Shown here: piece after piece, positions 9,365 through 17,552 of the stretch
Position numbering within the stretch: the first letter of the stretch is position 1
How the letters are laid out: the number at the start of each line of letters is the position of its first letter
Source of the DNA: Sulfuriferula sp.
Lineage (GTDB): Bacteria > Pseudomonadota > Gammaproteobacteria > Burkholderiales > Sulfuriferulaceae
Reading direction: 5' to 3'
NCBI GenBank assembly: GCA_031291235.1
Contig: JARLJL010000006.1
Coordinates: forward strand, 496,001 to 560,000
Length of the DNA stretch: 64,000 bases
Made by a program: the position numbers and the translations under genes
The notes under the pieces: model-generated
Seen by the model: only the letters and a program-made list of their open reading frames with translations
Databases searched by the model: none
What the model was told of the DNA's origin: nothing

Positions 9365-9999
9365 GCCAACAGATCAACCTATGCAATCCGCTGTTCCGCA
9401 AGCAGGAAAAATACTTCTCCGCGATCACCATGGCACAAGCACTGGGGTTGATCCTGCTCGGTTGTTTATTGTTTTACGGCTATTTGCTTTACCAGACACG
9501 CGGGCTGGTAAAGCAAACTGTGCAAATGACACAGATACGCGATACCACACAGCATCAAATGACTGTACTGGCAACCTCACTGGCCGCCCGCAAACCGGAC
9601 CCATCCCTGACTGCGGCCGTCGCCCGGGCCGAGCATGAAGTGCAAGCCCGCCAGATCATCCTCGACCTCTTGAGTCAAGGTGAGCTCGGCAACCAGAGTG
9701 GATTCTCGGATTACTTCAAGGCCTTGTCGCGCCAAACTGTCAACGGCCTGTGGCTAACCGGGTTCGATGTTACCGGTAACGGCACTGACATTACCATCAG
9801 CGGCCGCGCCTTACAGGCCGAATCTATTCCCGTGCTGATACGGCGATTGAAGGACGAGCCGAAATTTTCCGGGGCGCATTTCGCTACGCTGGACATCCAT
9901 CATCCGGAAACACCCGCTACCAGTACGGGTACTCCCGGCACACCGCTGCCTTATATAGAATTTACCCTGGGCAAACAAGAAACGGGGCAGCCGAAATGA
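9361..9999 (+). CDS. PilN-like MSHA alignment protein (MshI2-type)
   Basis: This is a 212-residue protein with a short cytoplasmic tail (MSQQINLCNPLFRKQEKYFS), one membrane helix (about residues 24-45, GLILLGCLLFYGYLL), a coiled-coil stretch and a periplasmic ferredoxin-like domain ending in PLPYIEFTLGK. The NLCNP motif near the start corresponds to the conserved N-terminal INLLP segment that PilN uses to bind PilM. The GTG start overlaps the mshI stop (GTGA). It is often annotated MshI2 or PilN domain-containing protein. The last four bases overlap mshJ. Confidence 0.82.
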   Translation: MSQQINLCNPLFRKQEKYFSAITMAQALGLILLGCLLFYGYLLYQTRGLVKQTVQMTQIRDTTQHQMTVLATSLAARKPDPSLTAAVARAEHEVQARQIILDLLSQGELGNQSGFSDYFKALSRQTVNGLWLTGFDVTGNGTDITISGRALQAESIPVLIRRLKDEPKFSGAHFATLDIHHPETPATSTGTPGTPLPYIEFTLGKQETGQPK

Positions 10000-10688
10000 A
10001 GGCACTCACACTTTACTGGCAAAAACAGGCCAACCGTATCGACGCACTCAGCATGCGTGAACGCATCATGGTATTCGCAGCCGTTGTTGTGGTACTGGTA
10101 GCCATCATCAACGCGCTGCTGATTGCTCCGCTGCTAGCCCATCAGAAACAACTGGCCGAACAGATTGTGCAATCGCAGCAGACCACCGCAACGATGCAAA
10201 CGCAAATTCAGGATTTACTCAAAACCAGCAATATCGATCCCAATGTCGCGCTGCAAATCAGACTCGCGCAATTGCGCGCTCAAGCCGCAAACAGCGGAAA
10301 GACCCTGGACGATATCCAGAGCAAACTGGTCGCGCCCCAGCAAATGCCGACCATGCTCGAAGATATCTTGCAGCATAATCAATCCGTGCACTTGGTCGCG
10401 TTATCCACCCTGCCTGTTGAAATACTCAGCGACAAGACGAGCAGCGATGACAAAACAGCCAAACCCGATGCAGTGACTGATAATGGCAACCACATCTACA
10501 AACACGGCGTAGAAATCACCGTTACCGGCAACTATCTCGACCTCACCCGGTATTTAAGCGCAATCGAAGCGCTGCCCTGGCGCATGTTCTGGGGCAAAGC
10601 AGCACTCAGCGTCAGCGAGGACCATGTCGTAACCCTTACGCTACGGCTCTATACATTAAGTCAGGATAAAACATGGCTCAGCATTTAA
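9996..10688 (+). CDS. mshJ: MSHA biogenesis protein MshJ (PilO/GspM-like)
   Basis: This is a 230-residue protein. Short N-terminus with the phrase RIDALSMRERIMVFAAV, then one membrane segment (about residues 25-45), a coiled-coil region and a periplasmic domain with ITVTGNYLDLTRYLSAIEAL, characteristic of the PilO/GspM/MshJ class. The start overlaps the previous stop (ATGA) and the end overlaps mshK by 16 bases. It would partner with the PilN-like protein in the periplasm to align ATPase, platform and secretin. Confidence 0.85.
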   Translation: MKALTLYWQKQANRIDALSMRERIMVFAAVVVVLVAIINALLIAPLLAHQKQLAEQIVQSQQTTATMQTQIQDLLKTSNIDPNVALQIRLAQLRAQAANSGKTLDDIQSKLVAPQQMPTMLEDILQHNQSVHLVALSTLPVEILSDKTSSDDKTAKPDAVTDNGNHIYKHGVEITVTGNYLDLTRYLSAIEALPWRMFWGKAALSVSEDHVVTLTLRLYTLSQDKTWLSI

Positions 10689-11059
10689 GCTCGCTATCGC
10701 GCTGGATATTCGCTGCGCTATGCGCAGGCCTTGCGACCGCCAGCCTTGCCGATGCGCCGCGCGATCCGACTGAACCGCCCGCCTCTATCGGCAGTGCCGG
10801 CGGCAATACCGCCGCCCCTCAGGGATCGACGCTCCAGTCCGTCAGCATCAGCGGGAAACAGCGTTACGCGATGATTAACGGCATCATGCTCAAGGTCGGC
10901 GACACGGTCAGCGAAGGACGCATCGTCAAAATTACCGAGAATTCAGTTATCGTCAGATCGGCGAACGGGCCCGTCACGCTGAAACTGTTTCCAGATATAG
11001 ATAAACGCGTTCACCCAGACGCGAAACCGACCCGGCAACCGTCGGTTCGCCGCAATTAA
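10673..11059 (+). CDS. mshK: MSHA biogenesis protein MshK (PilP/GspC-like)
   Basis: This is a 128-residue secreted protein with a signal peptide (about residues 1-27, cut after SLADA), then DPTEPP, which is the usual MshK start of the mature protein. A small beta domain follows (QSVSISGKQRYAMINGIMLKVGDTV and GRIVKI), as in PilP/GspC HR domains that contact the secretin. It overlaps mshJ and lies 9 bp before mshL, its expected partner. Confidence 0.85.
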   Translation: MAQHLSSLSRWIFAALCAGLATASLADAPRDPTEPPASIGSAGGNTAAPQGSTLQSVSISGKQRYAMINGIMLKVGDTVSEGRIVKITENSVIVRSANGPVTLKLFPDIDKRVHPDAKPTRQPSVRRN

Positions 11060-11068
11060 AGGTAGATC

Positions 11069-12790
11069 ATGCACACACGTCGCTCACACACCACTGCCCG
11101 CCGCCTGTCCGGCATGGCGCTGATCCTGCTCAACCTCACCGGCTGCGCCGCCCTGCAACCCAAACCCGACAATACCCAGGCGCACATCGACAACGAAATG
11201 AACAAGGCGGCTACCAGTTCAACGCTGCCCGCTGCTGCACAACCCGCAGCAGTCAGCAATGCGCTATTGCCGCCGCTGCAAATCGCCCTGCCCAAGGCGG
11301 CAAAACCCGTGGAACAGAAATTCGATCTGGTCATCAGCAATGCGCCTGCCGGGCAGGTATTCATGGGCATCGTATCCGGCACGCCCTACAGCATGCTGGT
11401 GCCGCCCGACCTGAGCGGAAATATCTCTGTTAACCTGAAGAACGTCACCGTCTTCGAAGCGCTCGATGCCATCCGCGAACTCTACGGCTACGATTACAAG
11501 GTAGACGGTTCGCGTATTTTCATCCAGCCGATGACCATGCAGACACGCGTTTTCAAGCTCAATTATATAGACGGGCAACGCAAGGGCACTTCCGATATCC
11601 GCGTCACGTCAGGCTCGGTCAGCGACGCCCCGGCCACACCGGGCGCCATACCGGGCGCGATCCCCACCACCACACCCGGCGCCGCGAACAGCCGTGCCAT
11701 CGAAACCAGCAAGATCACTACCCATATCGATACCGATTTCTGGGGCGATCTGAAAACCTCGCTGACCTCCATTATCGGCGACAAGGACGGCCGCAACGTG
11801 GTCGTCAGCCCGCAATCCGGCGTGTTACTGGTACGCGCCATGCCCAACGAAATCCGCCAGGTTGAAAACTACCTCAAGGCCATGCAGCTGTCGGTCGATC
11901 GCCAAGTCATGCTGGAAGCGAAAATCATCGAAGTGCAATTGAACGACGGCTTCCAGACCGGCATCAACTGGGCGGCGTTCAATCGCTACGGACAAAGCCG
12001 TTTCTCCGTCGGCGCCGACCCGTCGAGCGTCAGCGTGCCGGGCGGCACGACCGTCGCCAACACCACGCTGGGCAGCCTGTTCAGCGCCGGTATGTCCACT
12101 GCCGTCAGCACCAGCGCCGGCGTGCTCAATGTCGCTGCCCAATCGGACAACTTCGCTGCGTTGCTGAATTTCCTCGACACTCAGGGCACGACGCGCGTGC
12201 TGTCCAGCCCGCGTATCGCTACGCTGAACAACCAGATGGCGATATTGAAAGTCGGCACCGACGAATTCTTTGTCACCAACGTCACCTCTACCGTGACCAG
12301 CACCAGCAGTGCAAGCAGCACCGCAACGCCGAATGTCACCTTGCGTCCGTTCTTCTCCGGCATAGCGCTTGACGTCACGCCGCAGATTTCGGACGAGGGT
12401 CTGATCACGCTGCACATACATCCTTCCGTCAGCAACGTCACCGAGAAGGATAAAGTCATCAATCTCGGCCAGTCGCTGGGTACGCTGACCCTGCCGCTGG
12501 CTTCCAGCACCATCTCCGAAACCGATAGCGTGGTACGGGTACGAGACGGCAGCATCGTTGCCATCGGCGGCCTGATGCGGGAAGCCAGCACCGACGATAA
12601 AACCGAAGTGCCGGGGCTGGGCAGCATACCGCTGCTCGGTTCGCTGTTCAAGCACACCAACCGCGTATCGCAAAAACGCGAACTGGTCATCCTGCTGAAA
12701 ACCACAGTCGTCCAGAGCGGCAACGACTGGGCCCAGGACGTGTTGCAAAGCCGTGATCGCATACATGATATGCAGCGCGGTGGCAGCTGA
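11069..12790 (+). CDS. mshL: MSHA secretin MshL, outer-membrane lipoprotein
   Basis: This is a 573-residue secretin forming the outer-membrane pore for the pilus. The lipobox is LTGC with Cys26. An N-terminal STN-type domain follows (about residues 85-150: DLSGNISVNLKNVTVFEAL), then an N1-like domain and the C-terminal secretin domain (about residues 280-555) with VPGLGSIPLLGSLFKHT and RELVILLKT, the hallmark secretin end. A Pro/Thr/Gly-rich linker occurs around residues 185-210. It is the expected length for MshL and has mshK before it and mshM 6 bp after it. Confidence 0.92.
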   Translation: MHTRRSHTTARRLSGMALILLNLTGCAALQPKPDNTQAHIDNEMNKAATSSTLPAAAQPAAVSNALLPPLQIALPKAAKPVEQKFDLVISNAPAGQVFMGIVSGTPYSMLVPPDLSGNISVNLKNVTVFEALDAIRELYGYDYKVDGSRIFIQPMTMQTRVFKLNYIDGQRKGTSDIRVTSGSVSDAPATPGAIPGAIPTTTPGAANSRAIETSKITTHIDTDFWGDLKTSLTSIIGDKDGRNVVVSPQSGVLLVRAMPNEIRQVENYLKAMQLSVDRQVMLEAKIIEVQLNDGFQTGINWAAFNRYGQSRFSVGADPSSVSVPGGTTVANTTLGSLFSAGMSTAVSTSAGVLNVAAQSDNFAALLNFLDTQGTTRVLSSPRIATLNNQMAILKVGTDEFFVTNVTSTVTSTSSASSTATPNVTLRPFFSGIALDVTPQISDEGLITLHIHPSVSNVTEKDKVINLGQSLGTLTLPLASSTISETDSVVRVRDGSIVAIGGLMREASTDDKTEVPGLGSIPLLGSLFKHTNRVSQKRELVILLKTTVVQSGNDWAQDVLQSRDRIHDMQRGGS

Positions 12791-12796
12791 GCGGCC

Positions 12797-13711
12797 ATGT
12801 ACCTGGAACATTTCGGATTCAATGAGTACCCGTTCACACTGACCCCGGATACAAGTTATTTCCTGGCAAGCAATCATCATCAGGCTGCATTGAACACTTT
12901 GCTGGTTGCCGTGCATACCGGCGAAGGCTTCATTAAGATCACCGGCGAAGTCGGCACCGGCAAAACCTTGCTGTGCCGCCAGTTCCTGACCCAAATCGAC
13001 AGCATCAACGCAACCCGCACCCAGCCGCAATTCGTCACCGCATACATCCCCAACCCTTACCTGACGCCGCATAGCCTGATGCTGTCGCTCGCGGATGAGT
13101 TAGGTATCCCGCTTGCGCCGGGCGTCGACCAGCATCAGCTGCTCAAGACCATCACCAATGCACTCATGGCATTCGCCGACAAGGGTCGGCAGGTCATACT
13201 CTGCCTCGATGAAGCGCAAGCCATGCCGACCGAAACGCTGGAAGCGCTGCGCCTGCTTACCAATCTGGAAACTGAAAAACGCAAACTGCTGCAAATCGTC
13301 CTGTTCGGACAGCCCGAACTCGATCAGAAGCTGCAGCATCACAACATCCGCCAGCTCAATCAGCGCATCAGTTTTCACTATCAATTGGGCACACTCAACC
13401 GTAGCGAACTCGAGCAATACATCGAGCACCGTCTGAAAATCGCCGGCTATCTGGGCCGTCCCATATTTACCCGCCGCGCCATCGCGGCACTCCACACGGC
13501 CAGTCAGGGCATTCCTCGCCTGATCAACATTCTTGCACACAAGTCCTTGATGCTGAGTTTCGGCACCGGCGAGCATCGGATCGGTCCACGCCAGATCGGC
13601 GTTGCCGCCGACGACACCGAGGCTGCGCATAAAATCCGGCATCCTTGGCCTTACTTCGCGATCGCCGTGATCATACTCGCCACCGTAATCGGATGGGGCA
13701 TACTCAAATGA
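12797..13711 (+). CDS. mshM: MshM, ExeA/GspA-family AAA ATPase
   Basis: This is a 304-residue ATPase. It starts MYLEHFGFNEYPFTLTPD, the standard ExeA/MshM opening. Walker A is GEVGTGKT (residues 50-57); Walker B is VILCLDEAQ (about 133-141). A single C-terminal membrane helix (about residues 284-303) is followed by almost nothing, so the periplasmic part is absent and the ATPase is held at the inner face. ExeA-family proteins help insert or assemble secretins through peptidoglycan; here the partner is MshL. It overlaps mshN by ATGA. Confidence 0.9.
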   Translation: MYLEHFGFNEYPFTLTPDTSYFLASNHHQAALNTLLVAVHTGEGFIKITGEVGTGKTLLCRQFLTQIDSINATRTQPQFVTAYIPNPYLTPHSLMLSLADELGIPLAPGVDQHQLLKTITNALMAFADKGRQVILCLDEAQAMPTETLEALRLLTNLETEKRKLLQIVLFGQPELDQKLQHHNIRQLNQRISFHYQLGTLNRSELEQYIEHRLKIAGYLGRPIFTRRAIAALHTASQGIPRLINILAHKSLMLSFGTGEHRIGPRQIGVAADDTEAAHKIRHPWPYFAIAVIILATVIGWGILK

Positions 13712-14754
13712 GCTTAATCAATCAAATGCTGCAGGATCTGGCCCGGCGTCAGGCACCGGGCGCAGATACGCTCGGACATATCGCGCCGGTACAAATGCCA
13801 CCCCGGCACAAGACCATGCCGGCCTGGGTATGGGTGGCCATACTCGGCATCATCGGCGCCAACGCGCTAGGCTGGCTATGGTGGCATCAACACGCCAACC
13901 AGCCGCAACCGCACGCCGCCACCCCCGTCAACCGTACCGCAAAACCAGTTGTACGCCCCGTGGCCGCCGCGGCACCCGCGCCTGTCCCCGCGCAGCCAAC
14001 CGCGCCGACCGGCGCACCCGATCCGCTCGCCGCGATTGCACCGCCGGCGCAAATTGCGCCCGCACTTGCCATGACGCCGGCACTCACCCAGCCTGTCGCC
14101 AGCCCGGCAGCAATCCAGCCTGAAAAACCGGCCGAACCGACACAAACTGCACCGGTCACCATCAGCAAACAAATCAAACCGCTCACCCCCATCCAGCTCG
14201 CCGAAAACGAATACCGCAAAGCCTTGACACTGGCGCAACAAGGCCACACCGATGCCGCCATGGATGGTTTCGGACAAGCCCTGACGCTGGACCCGCACCA
14301 TCATTCGGCCAGGCTGACGCTGGTGGGCCTGCTGATAGAAAACAAACGCACTGGCGAAGCGGAACAGCGCTTGCAGCAAGGTCTGGCGCTGGATGCAGAC
14401 CAGACCGACATGGCCATGATACTGGCACGCCTGCAAGTCGATCGCGGCAGCGTCAACGACGCCATCGCCACACTGGAACGCAGCCTGCCTTATGCAGCGG
14501 AAGAAGCCGATTATCAGGCTTTCCTCGCCGCTTTGCTGCAGCGTGCCGGTCACCCGAAACAAGCCATCGAACATTACATCGTCGCCCTCGGCAAATCACC
14601 GCAATCCGGCGTCTGGTGGATGGGACTGGGCATCTCGCTACAGGCCGACAATCAGCCGGACAAGGCACGCGAAGCGTTTATCAGAGCAAAATCCAGTAAC
14701 AGCCTGAGTCCGGAACTGCTGGCATTCGTCAATCAGCGCCTGAACGCGAAATAA
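13708..14754 (+). CDS. mshN: MshN, TPR protein of the MSHA system
   Basis: This is a 348-residue protein. ATG 13708 overlaps the mshM stop and gives the typical MSLINQMLQDLARRQ opening; the longer upstream frame is rejected. A membrane helix follows at about residues 36-54, then a Pro/Ala-rich periplasmic linker to about residue 165, then tandem tetratricopeptide repeats (about residues 175-345: NEYRKALTLAQQGHTDAAM, LTLVGLLIENKRTGEAEQRL and further copies). It resembles GspB/MshN-type partners of ExeA-like ATPases. It is the last MSHA gene before the small-RNA region. Confidence 0.88.
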   Translation: MSLINQMLQDLARRQAPGADTLGHIAPVQMPPRHKTMPAWVWVAILGIIGANALGWLWWHQHANQPQPHAATPVNRTAKPVVRPVAAAAPAPVPAQPTAPTGAPDPLAAIAPPAQIAPALAMTPALTQPVASPAAIQPEKPAEPTQTAPVTISKQIKPLTPIQLAENEYRKALTLAQQGHTDAAMDGFGQALTLDPHHHSARLTLVGLLIENKRTGEAEQRLQQGLALDADQTDMAMILARLQVDRGSVNDAIATLERSLPYAAEEADYQAFLAALLQRAGHPKQAIEHYIVALGKSPQSGVWWMGLGISLQADNQPDKAREAFIRAKSSNSLSPELLAFVNQRLNAK

Positions 14755-14806
14755 GCGGCTGCCATACCAGATGCATGCACCAAAAAATAGGTGCGCACTG
14801 CAATCG

Positions 14807-14821
14807 GCACTATAGGAGTGC
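14807..14821. promoter_or_regulatory. Possible NtrC-type enhancer site
   Basis: GCAC at 14807-14810 and GTGC at 14818-14821 are separated by 7 bases, matching the NtrC core GCAC-N7-GTGC; the symmetry extends to CGGCACT/AGTGCCG. A second, looser pair (GCACC 14777-14781, GGTGC 14790-14794) lies upstream. The site is centred about 88 bases before the predicted sigma-54 start, a normal distance for an enhancer. Binding by NtrC is inference; it could equally fold as a hairpin. Confidence 0.45.
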
Positions 14822-14875
14822 CGGCAATGCCGCCCGAAAAAATTATAAATCATTGATTATTAATTAATATTTATC

Positions 14876-14891
14876 TGGCACAGTCATTGCT
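14876..14891 (+). promoter_or_regulatory. Sigma-54 promoter for small RNA
   Basis: TGGCAC (14876-14881) and TTGCT (14887-14891) give the GG-N10-GC spacing required by RpoN. The expected start is near 14902. No protein-coding gene begins close downstream; a terminator lies 60-85 bases after the start. Confidence 0.75.
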
Positions 14892-14901
14892 ATATAAAAA
14901 G

Positions 14902-14986
14902 TGGGGCATAAACTTTCATTGTTGGTTTATGCGCCATCTTCATCCTCCATGCGGTATTTAGGGCGTCCTCGGACGCCCTCTTTTTT
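14902..14986 (+). ncRNA. Candidate sigma-54-dependent small RNA with anti-Shine-Dalgarno loop
   Basis: A transcript of about 85 nt is predicted from the sigma-54 start to the T-run. Right at the 5' end GCATAAAC (14906-14913) pairs perfectly with GTTTATGC (14925-14932), extended by GG/CC with one bulged G. The middle (about 14936-14960) is unpaired and contains ATCCTCCAT, complementary to Shine-Dalgarno GGAGG followed by AT. The 3' end is an intrinsic terminator. Promoter, 5' hairpin, single-stranded seed and terminator form the full layout of a regulatory RNA acting on ribosome-binding sites. It resembles what I recall of the betaproteobacterial toxic small RNA family, but I could not check it against a covariance model. 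Confidence 0.7.
14961..14986 (+). terminator. Intrinsic terminator of the small RNA
   Basis: GGGCGTC pairs with GACGCCC around a CTCG tetraloop (14961-14978), followed by TCTTTTTT. This is a strong rho-independent terminator. Confidence 0.88.
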
Positions 14987-15063
14987 ATCATTTCGTTTTA
15001 TCCCCCAACTGTCAGCGTACAATAACGGCTTTCGTATTTGTTGCCGATGGCTCATTCATTACC

Positions 15064-16959
15064 GTGATACGTTTTACCCAACTCACCCTCGCACGCGCAG
15101 CGAAAATACTGATAGAGCAGGCTAACCTGCAAATTCATCCCGGCCAGAAAGTCGGTCTGACCGGCGCCAACGGTTGCGGCAAATCCAGCCTGTTCGCGTT
15201 ATTACGCGGCGAGCTGCATGCCGAATCCGGCAATCTGGATATACCCGACACTTGGGTGATTGCGCACGTCTCTCAGGACACGCCCGCGCTACAGCAGCCC
15301 GCGCTGGAATTCGCGCTGGACGGCGACAAGCGTCTGCGCGCCATCGAGCGCGAGCTGGCGGCAGCAACCGCTGCCGATGACGGTCACCTCGTCGGCGAAT
15401 TGCATGCCCGCCTCGGCGAAATCGACGGCTACAGCGCACAGGCGCGCGCCGCCGAGCTGCTGCATGGCCTGGGATTCAGCGATGCCGATTTCGCCAAACC
15501 GGTTGCTGCATTCTCCGGCGGCTGGCGCGTGCGTCTGAATCTGGCACAGGCGCTGATGAGCCGCTCCGACTTGCTGCTGCTCGATGAGCCGACCAATCAC
15601 CTGGATCTGGATGCGGTATTGTGGCTGGAAGGCTGGCTGAAAAGCTACCCCGGCACGCTGCTGCTGATCTCGCACGACCGCGATTTTCTCGATGCCGTCA
15701 CCACGCATATCGCCCATATCGAAAACCGCGGCATCAAGCTCTATACCGGCAGCTATTCCGACTTCGAACGCCAGCGCGCCGCGCATCTGGCGGTACAGCA
15801 GGCCATGTTCGACAAGCAGCAGCGCGAACGCGCCCATCTGGAAAGCTTCATCGAACGCTTCCGCGCCAAAGCCACCAAAGCCCGTCAGGCGCAAAGCCGC
15901 ATCAAGGCGCTGGCGCGCATGGAAGACATCAGCGCCGCCCACATCGACTCGCCGTTCAGCTTCAGCTTCCGCGACCCGGTCAGCGCACCCGACCCGCTGC
16001 TCGATATCCGCCGCGCCAGCGTGGGCTACGGCGCACAACCGCTGCTATCCGATATAAATCTGGCAGTGCGCAGCGGCGAACGCATCGGGCTGCTCGGCCG
16101 CAACGGCGCAGGCAAATCCACGCTGATCAAATTGCTGGCGGGTGAAATCCAGCCGCTCAGCGGCACCCGCAGCGAAGGTAAGGGGCTCGCCATCGGCTAT
16201 TTCGCCCAGCATCAACTGGAACAGCTACGCCCCGACGAATCGCCGCTACAGCACATGCAACGGCTGTCGCCAGACACCCGCGAGCAGGAGTTGCGCGATT
16301 TTCTCGGCACTTTCGACTTTCGTAACGACGCTGCGCTGGCGCCATGCGGCCCCTTCTCCGGCGGCGAGAAATCGCGGCTGGCGCTGGCGCTGCTGATCTG
16401 GCAACGCCCCAACTTATTACTATTGGACGAGCCGACCAACCATCTCGACATGGACATGCGCCACGCACTGAATCTGGCGTTGCAAGGTTATCAGGGCGGC
16501 GTGGTGCTGGTATCGCACGATCGCTCGTTGCTGTCGACCACCTGCGACAGCTTCATGATCGTTGCCGACGGCAAAGCGCAAATCTTCGACGGTGACCTCG
16601 GCGACTATCGCGACTGGCTCAACCAGCAACGCCTGCAGCAAGCCAATATCAATCCCGATAAAATCGAGCGTCGCCAGCAACGCGAACAGACTGCGCAGGA
16701 ACGTCAGGCCCGCCTCGCGCAACGCCGTCCGCTGGTCAAGGAACTGGAAAAACTCGACCTGCAATTGCCCAAATGGCAAGCCGAAAAAACCGGGCTGGAC
16801 CAGCAACTGGCCGACGCTACGTTATACGAAGCTGCGCAACGCGACAAACTGCAGGCGCTGCTCAAACGTCAGGGCGAACTCGCCAATCTGATAGACGAAG
16901 CGGAAGAGCGCTGGCTGAATCTGCACGAGCAACTGGCAGAACTGGATACAACAAACTGA
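15064..16959 (+). CDS. yheS: ABC-F family ATPase, YheS-like
   Basis: This is a 631-residue soluble protein with two ABC domains and no membrane segment, as in ABC-F translation factors that act on the ribosomal E site. First Walker A is GANGCGKS (residues 34-41), with signature FSGGWRVRLNLAQAL and Walker B LLLLDEPTNHLDLDAV; the second set is GRNGAGKST, FSGGEKSRLALALL and LLLLDEPTNHLDMDM. A charged coiled-coil linker (about residues 240-290) and a C-terminal coiled coil (about 530-630) match YheS rather than Uup or EttA. The start is GTG. Target ribosome state is unknown from sequence. Confidence 0.88.
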   Translation: MIRFTQLTLARAAKILIEQANLQIHPGQKVGLTGANGCGKSSLFALLRGELHAESGNLDIPDTWVIAHVSQDTPALQQPALEFALDGDKRLRAIERELAAATAADDGHLVGELHARLGEIDGYSAQARAAELLHGLGFSDADFAKPVAAFSGGWRVRLNLAQALMSRSDLLLLDEPTNHLDLDAVLWLEGWLKSYPGTLLLISHDRDFLDAVTTHIAHIENRGIKLYTGSYSDFERQRAAHLAVQQAMFDKQQRERAHLESFIERFRAKATKARQAQSRIKALARMEDISAAHIDSPFSFSFRDPVSAPDPLLDIRRASVGYGAQPLLSDINLAVRSGERIGLLGRNGAGKSTLIKLLAGEIQPLSGTRSEGKGLAIGYFAQHQLEQLRPDESPLQHMQRLSPDTREQELRDFLGTFDFRNDAALAPCGPFSGGEKSRLALALLIWQRPNLLLLDEPTNHLDMDMRHALNLALQGYQGGVVLVSHDRSLLSTTCDSFMIVADGKAQIFDGDLGDYRDWLNQQRLQQANINPDKIERRQQREQTAQERQARLAQRRPLVKELEKLDLQLPKWQAEKTGLDQQLADATLYEAAQRDKLQALLKRQGELANLIDEAEERWLNLHEQLAELDTTN

Positions 16960-17158
16960 TCCTCGGCTGGATGCTGAAGCGCGATGCCGGAGATCGGGTT
17001 ACCAACACGTTGTATACAAAATCCGGCCGGATATTTCTATTTCAGTCAGCCGGATGAAATACGCTGGAAATAAACATGTGCTTCAGCTATCCTTGCGAAA
17101 TAATATAATTTTAACCGGATGATGCGTTATCTGTATCTGACGGGCTGGAGACGCAATA

Positions 17159-17548
17159 ATGAACGACCGTATTTATCGCGCCCTGCTGGGGAGCCTGCTG
17201 CTGATCGCCTTGTCGTTCGATCTGAATCTGCTGATGTACATCCTGATTGCCATGCTGCTGATCGAGGGCCTGACCAATTTACGCATACCACTCATCGTCA
17301 ATAAACTGCGCAAACATCCGCAAACTGTTGCTGCAAACGCATGCGCCATGGATCACCGCGATTACCGTTTCGAATTCGAAGCGGAACGGGCATGGCGGCT
17401 ACTGGTAGGCTCGCTGTTATTAGTGACCTTTGTTTTCTATCAGGCACTATGGTTCTTCCCCTGGTTTATGGGCTTTGCCATCGTTGGTGCAGGCGCAAGC
17501 GGAATCTGCCCCATGGAATTCAGCCTGAAAAGACTGGGGTTCAGATAA
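17159..17548 (+). CDS. Small membrane protein with DUF2892/YgaP-like segments
   Basis: This is a 129-residue protein with four hydrophobic stretches in two pairs (about residues 8-25, 28-45, 82-98 and 99-115). The second pair ends in GASGICPMEFSLKRLGF, which resembles the DUF2892/YgaP transmembrane module, where a short helical hairpin is followed by a Gly-x-Cys-Pro motif. No enzyme domain (such as rhodanese) is attached. It lies 4 bp before the GGDEF/EAL gene and could be co-transcribed with it. A TATAAT at 17104-17109 may be the -10. The function is not known. Confidence 0.65.
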   Translation: MNDRIYRALLGSLLLIALSFDLNLLMYILIAMLLIEGLTNLRIPLIVNKLRKHPQTVAANACAMDHRDYRFEFEAERAWRLLVGSLLLVTFVFYQALWFFPWFMGFAIVGAGASGICPMEFSLKRLGFR

Positions 17549-17552
17549 CGCA

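Noticed and set aside
11825-13072. 415-codon frame on - across mshL/mshM
   Set aside because: Antisense shadow of two well-supported MSHA genes; no recognisable protein features.
14777-14794. Second NtrC site GCACC/GGTGC
   Set aside because: The spacing between the GCAC and GTGC cores is 10 instead of 7, so I do not count it as a proper site.
14901-15125. 74-codon frame on + over the small-RNA terminator
   Set aside because: It runs through a strong terminator hairpin and the start of the ABC-F gene, with no ribosome site and no protein-like pattern.
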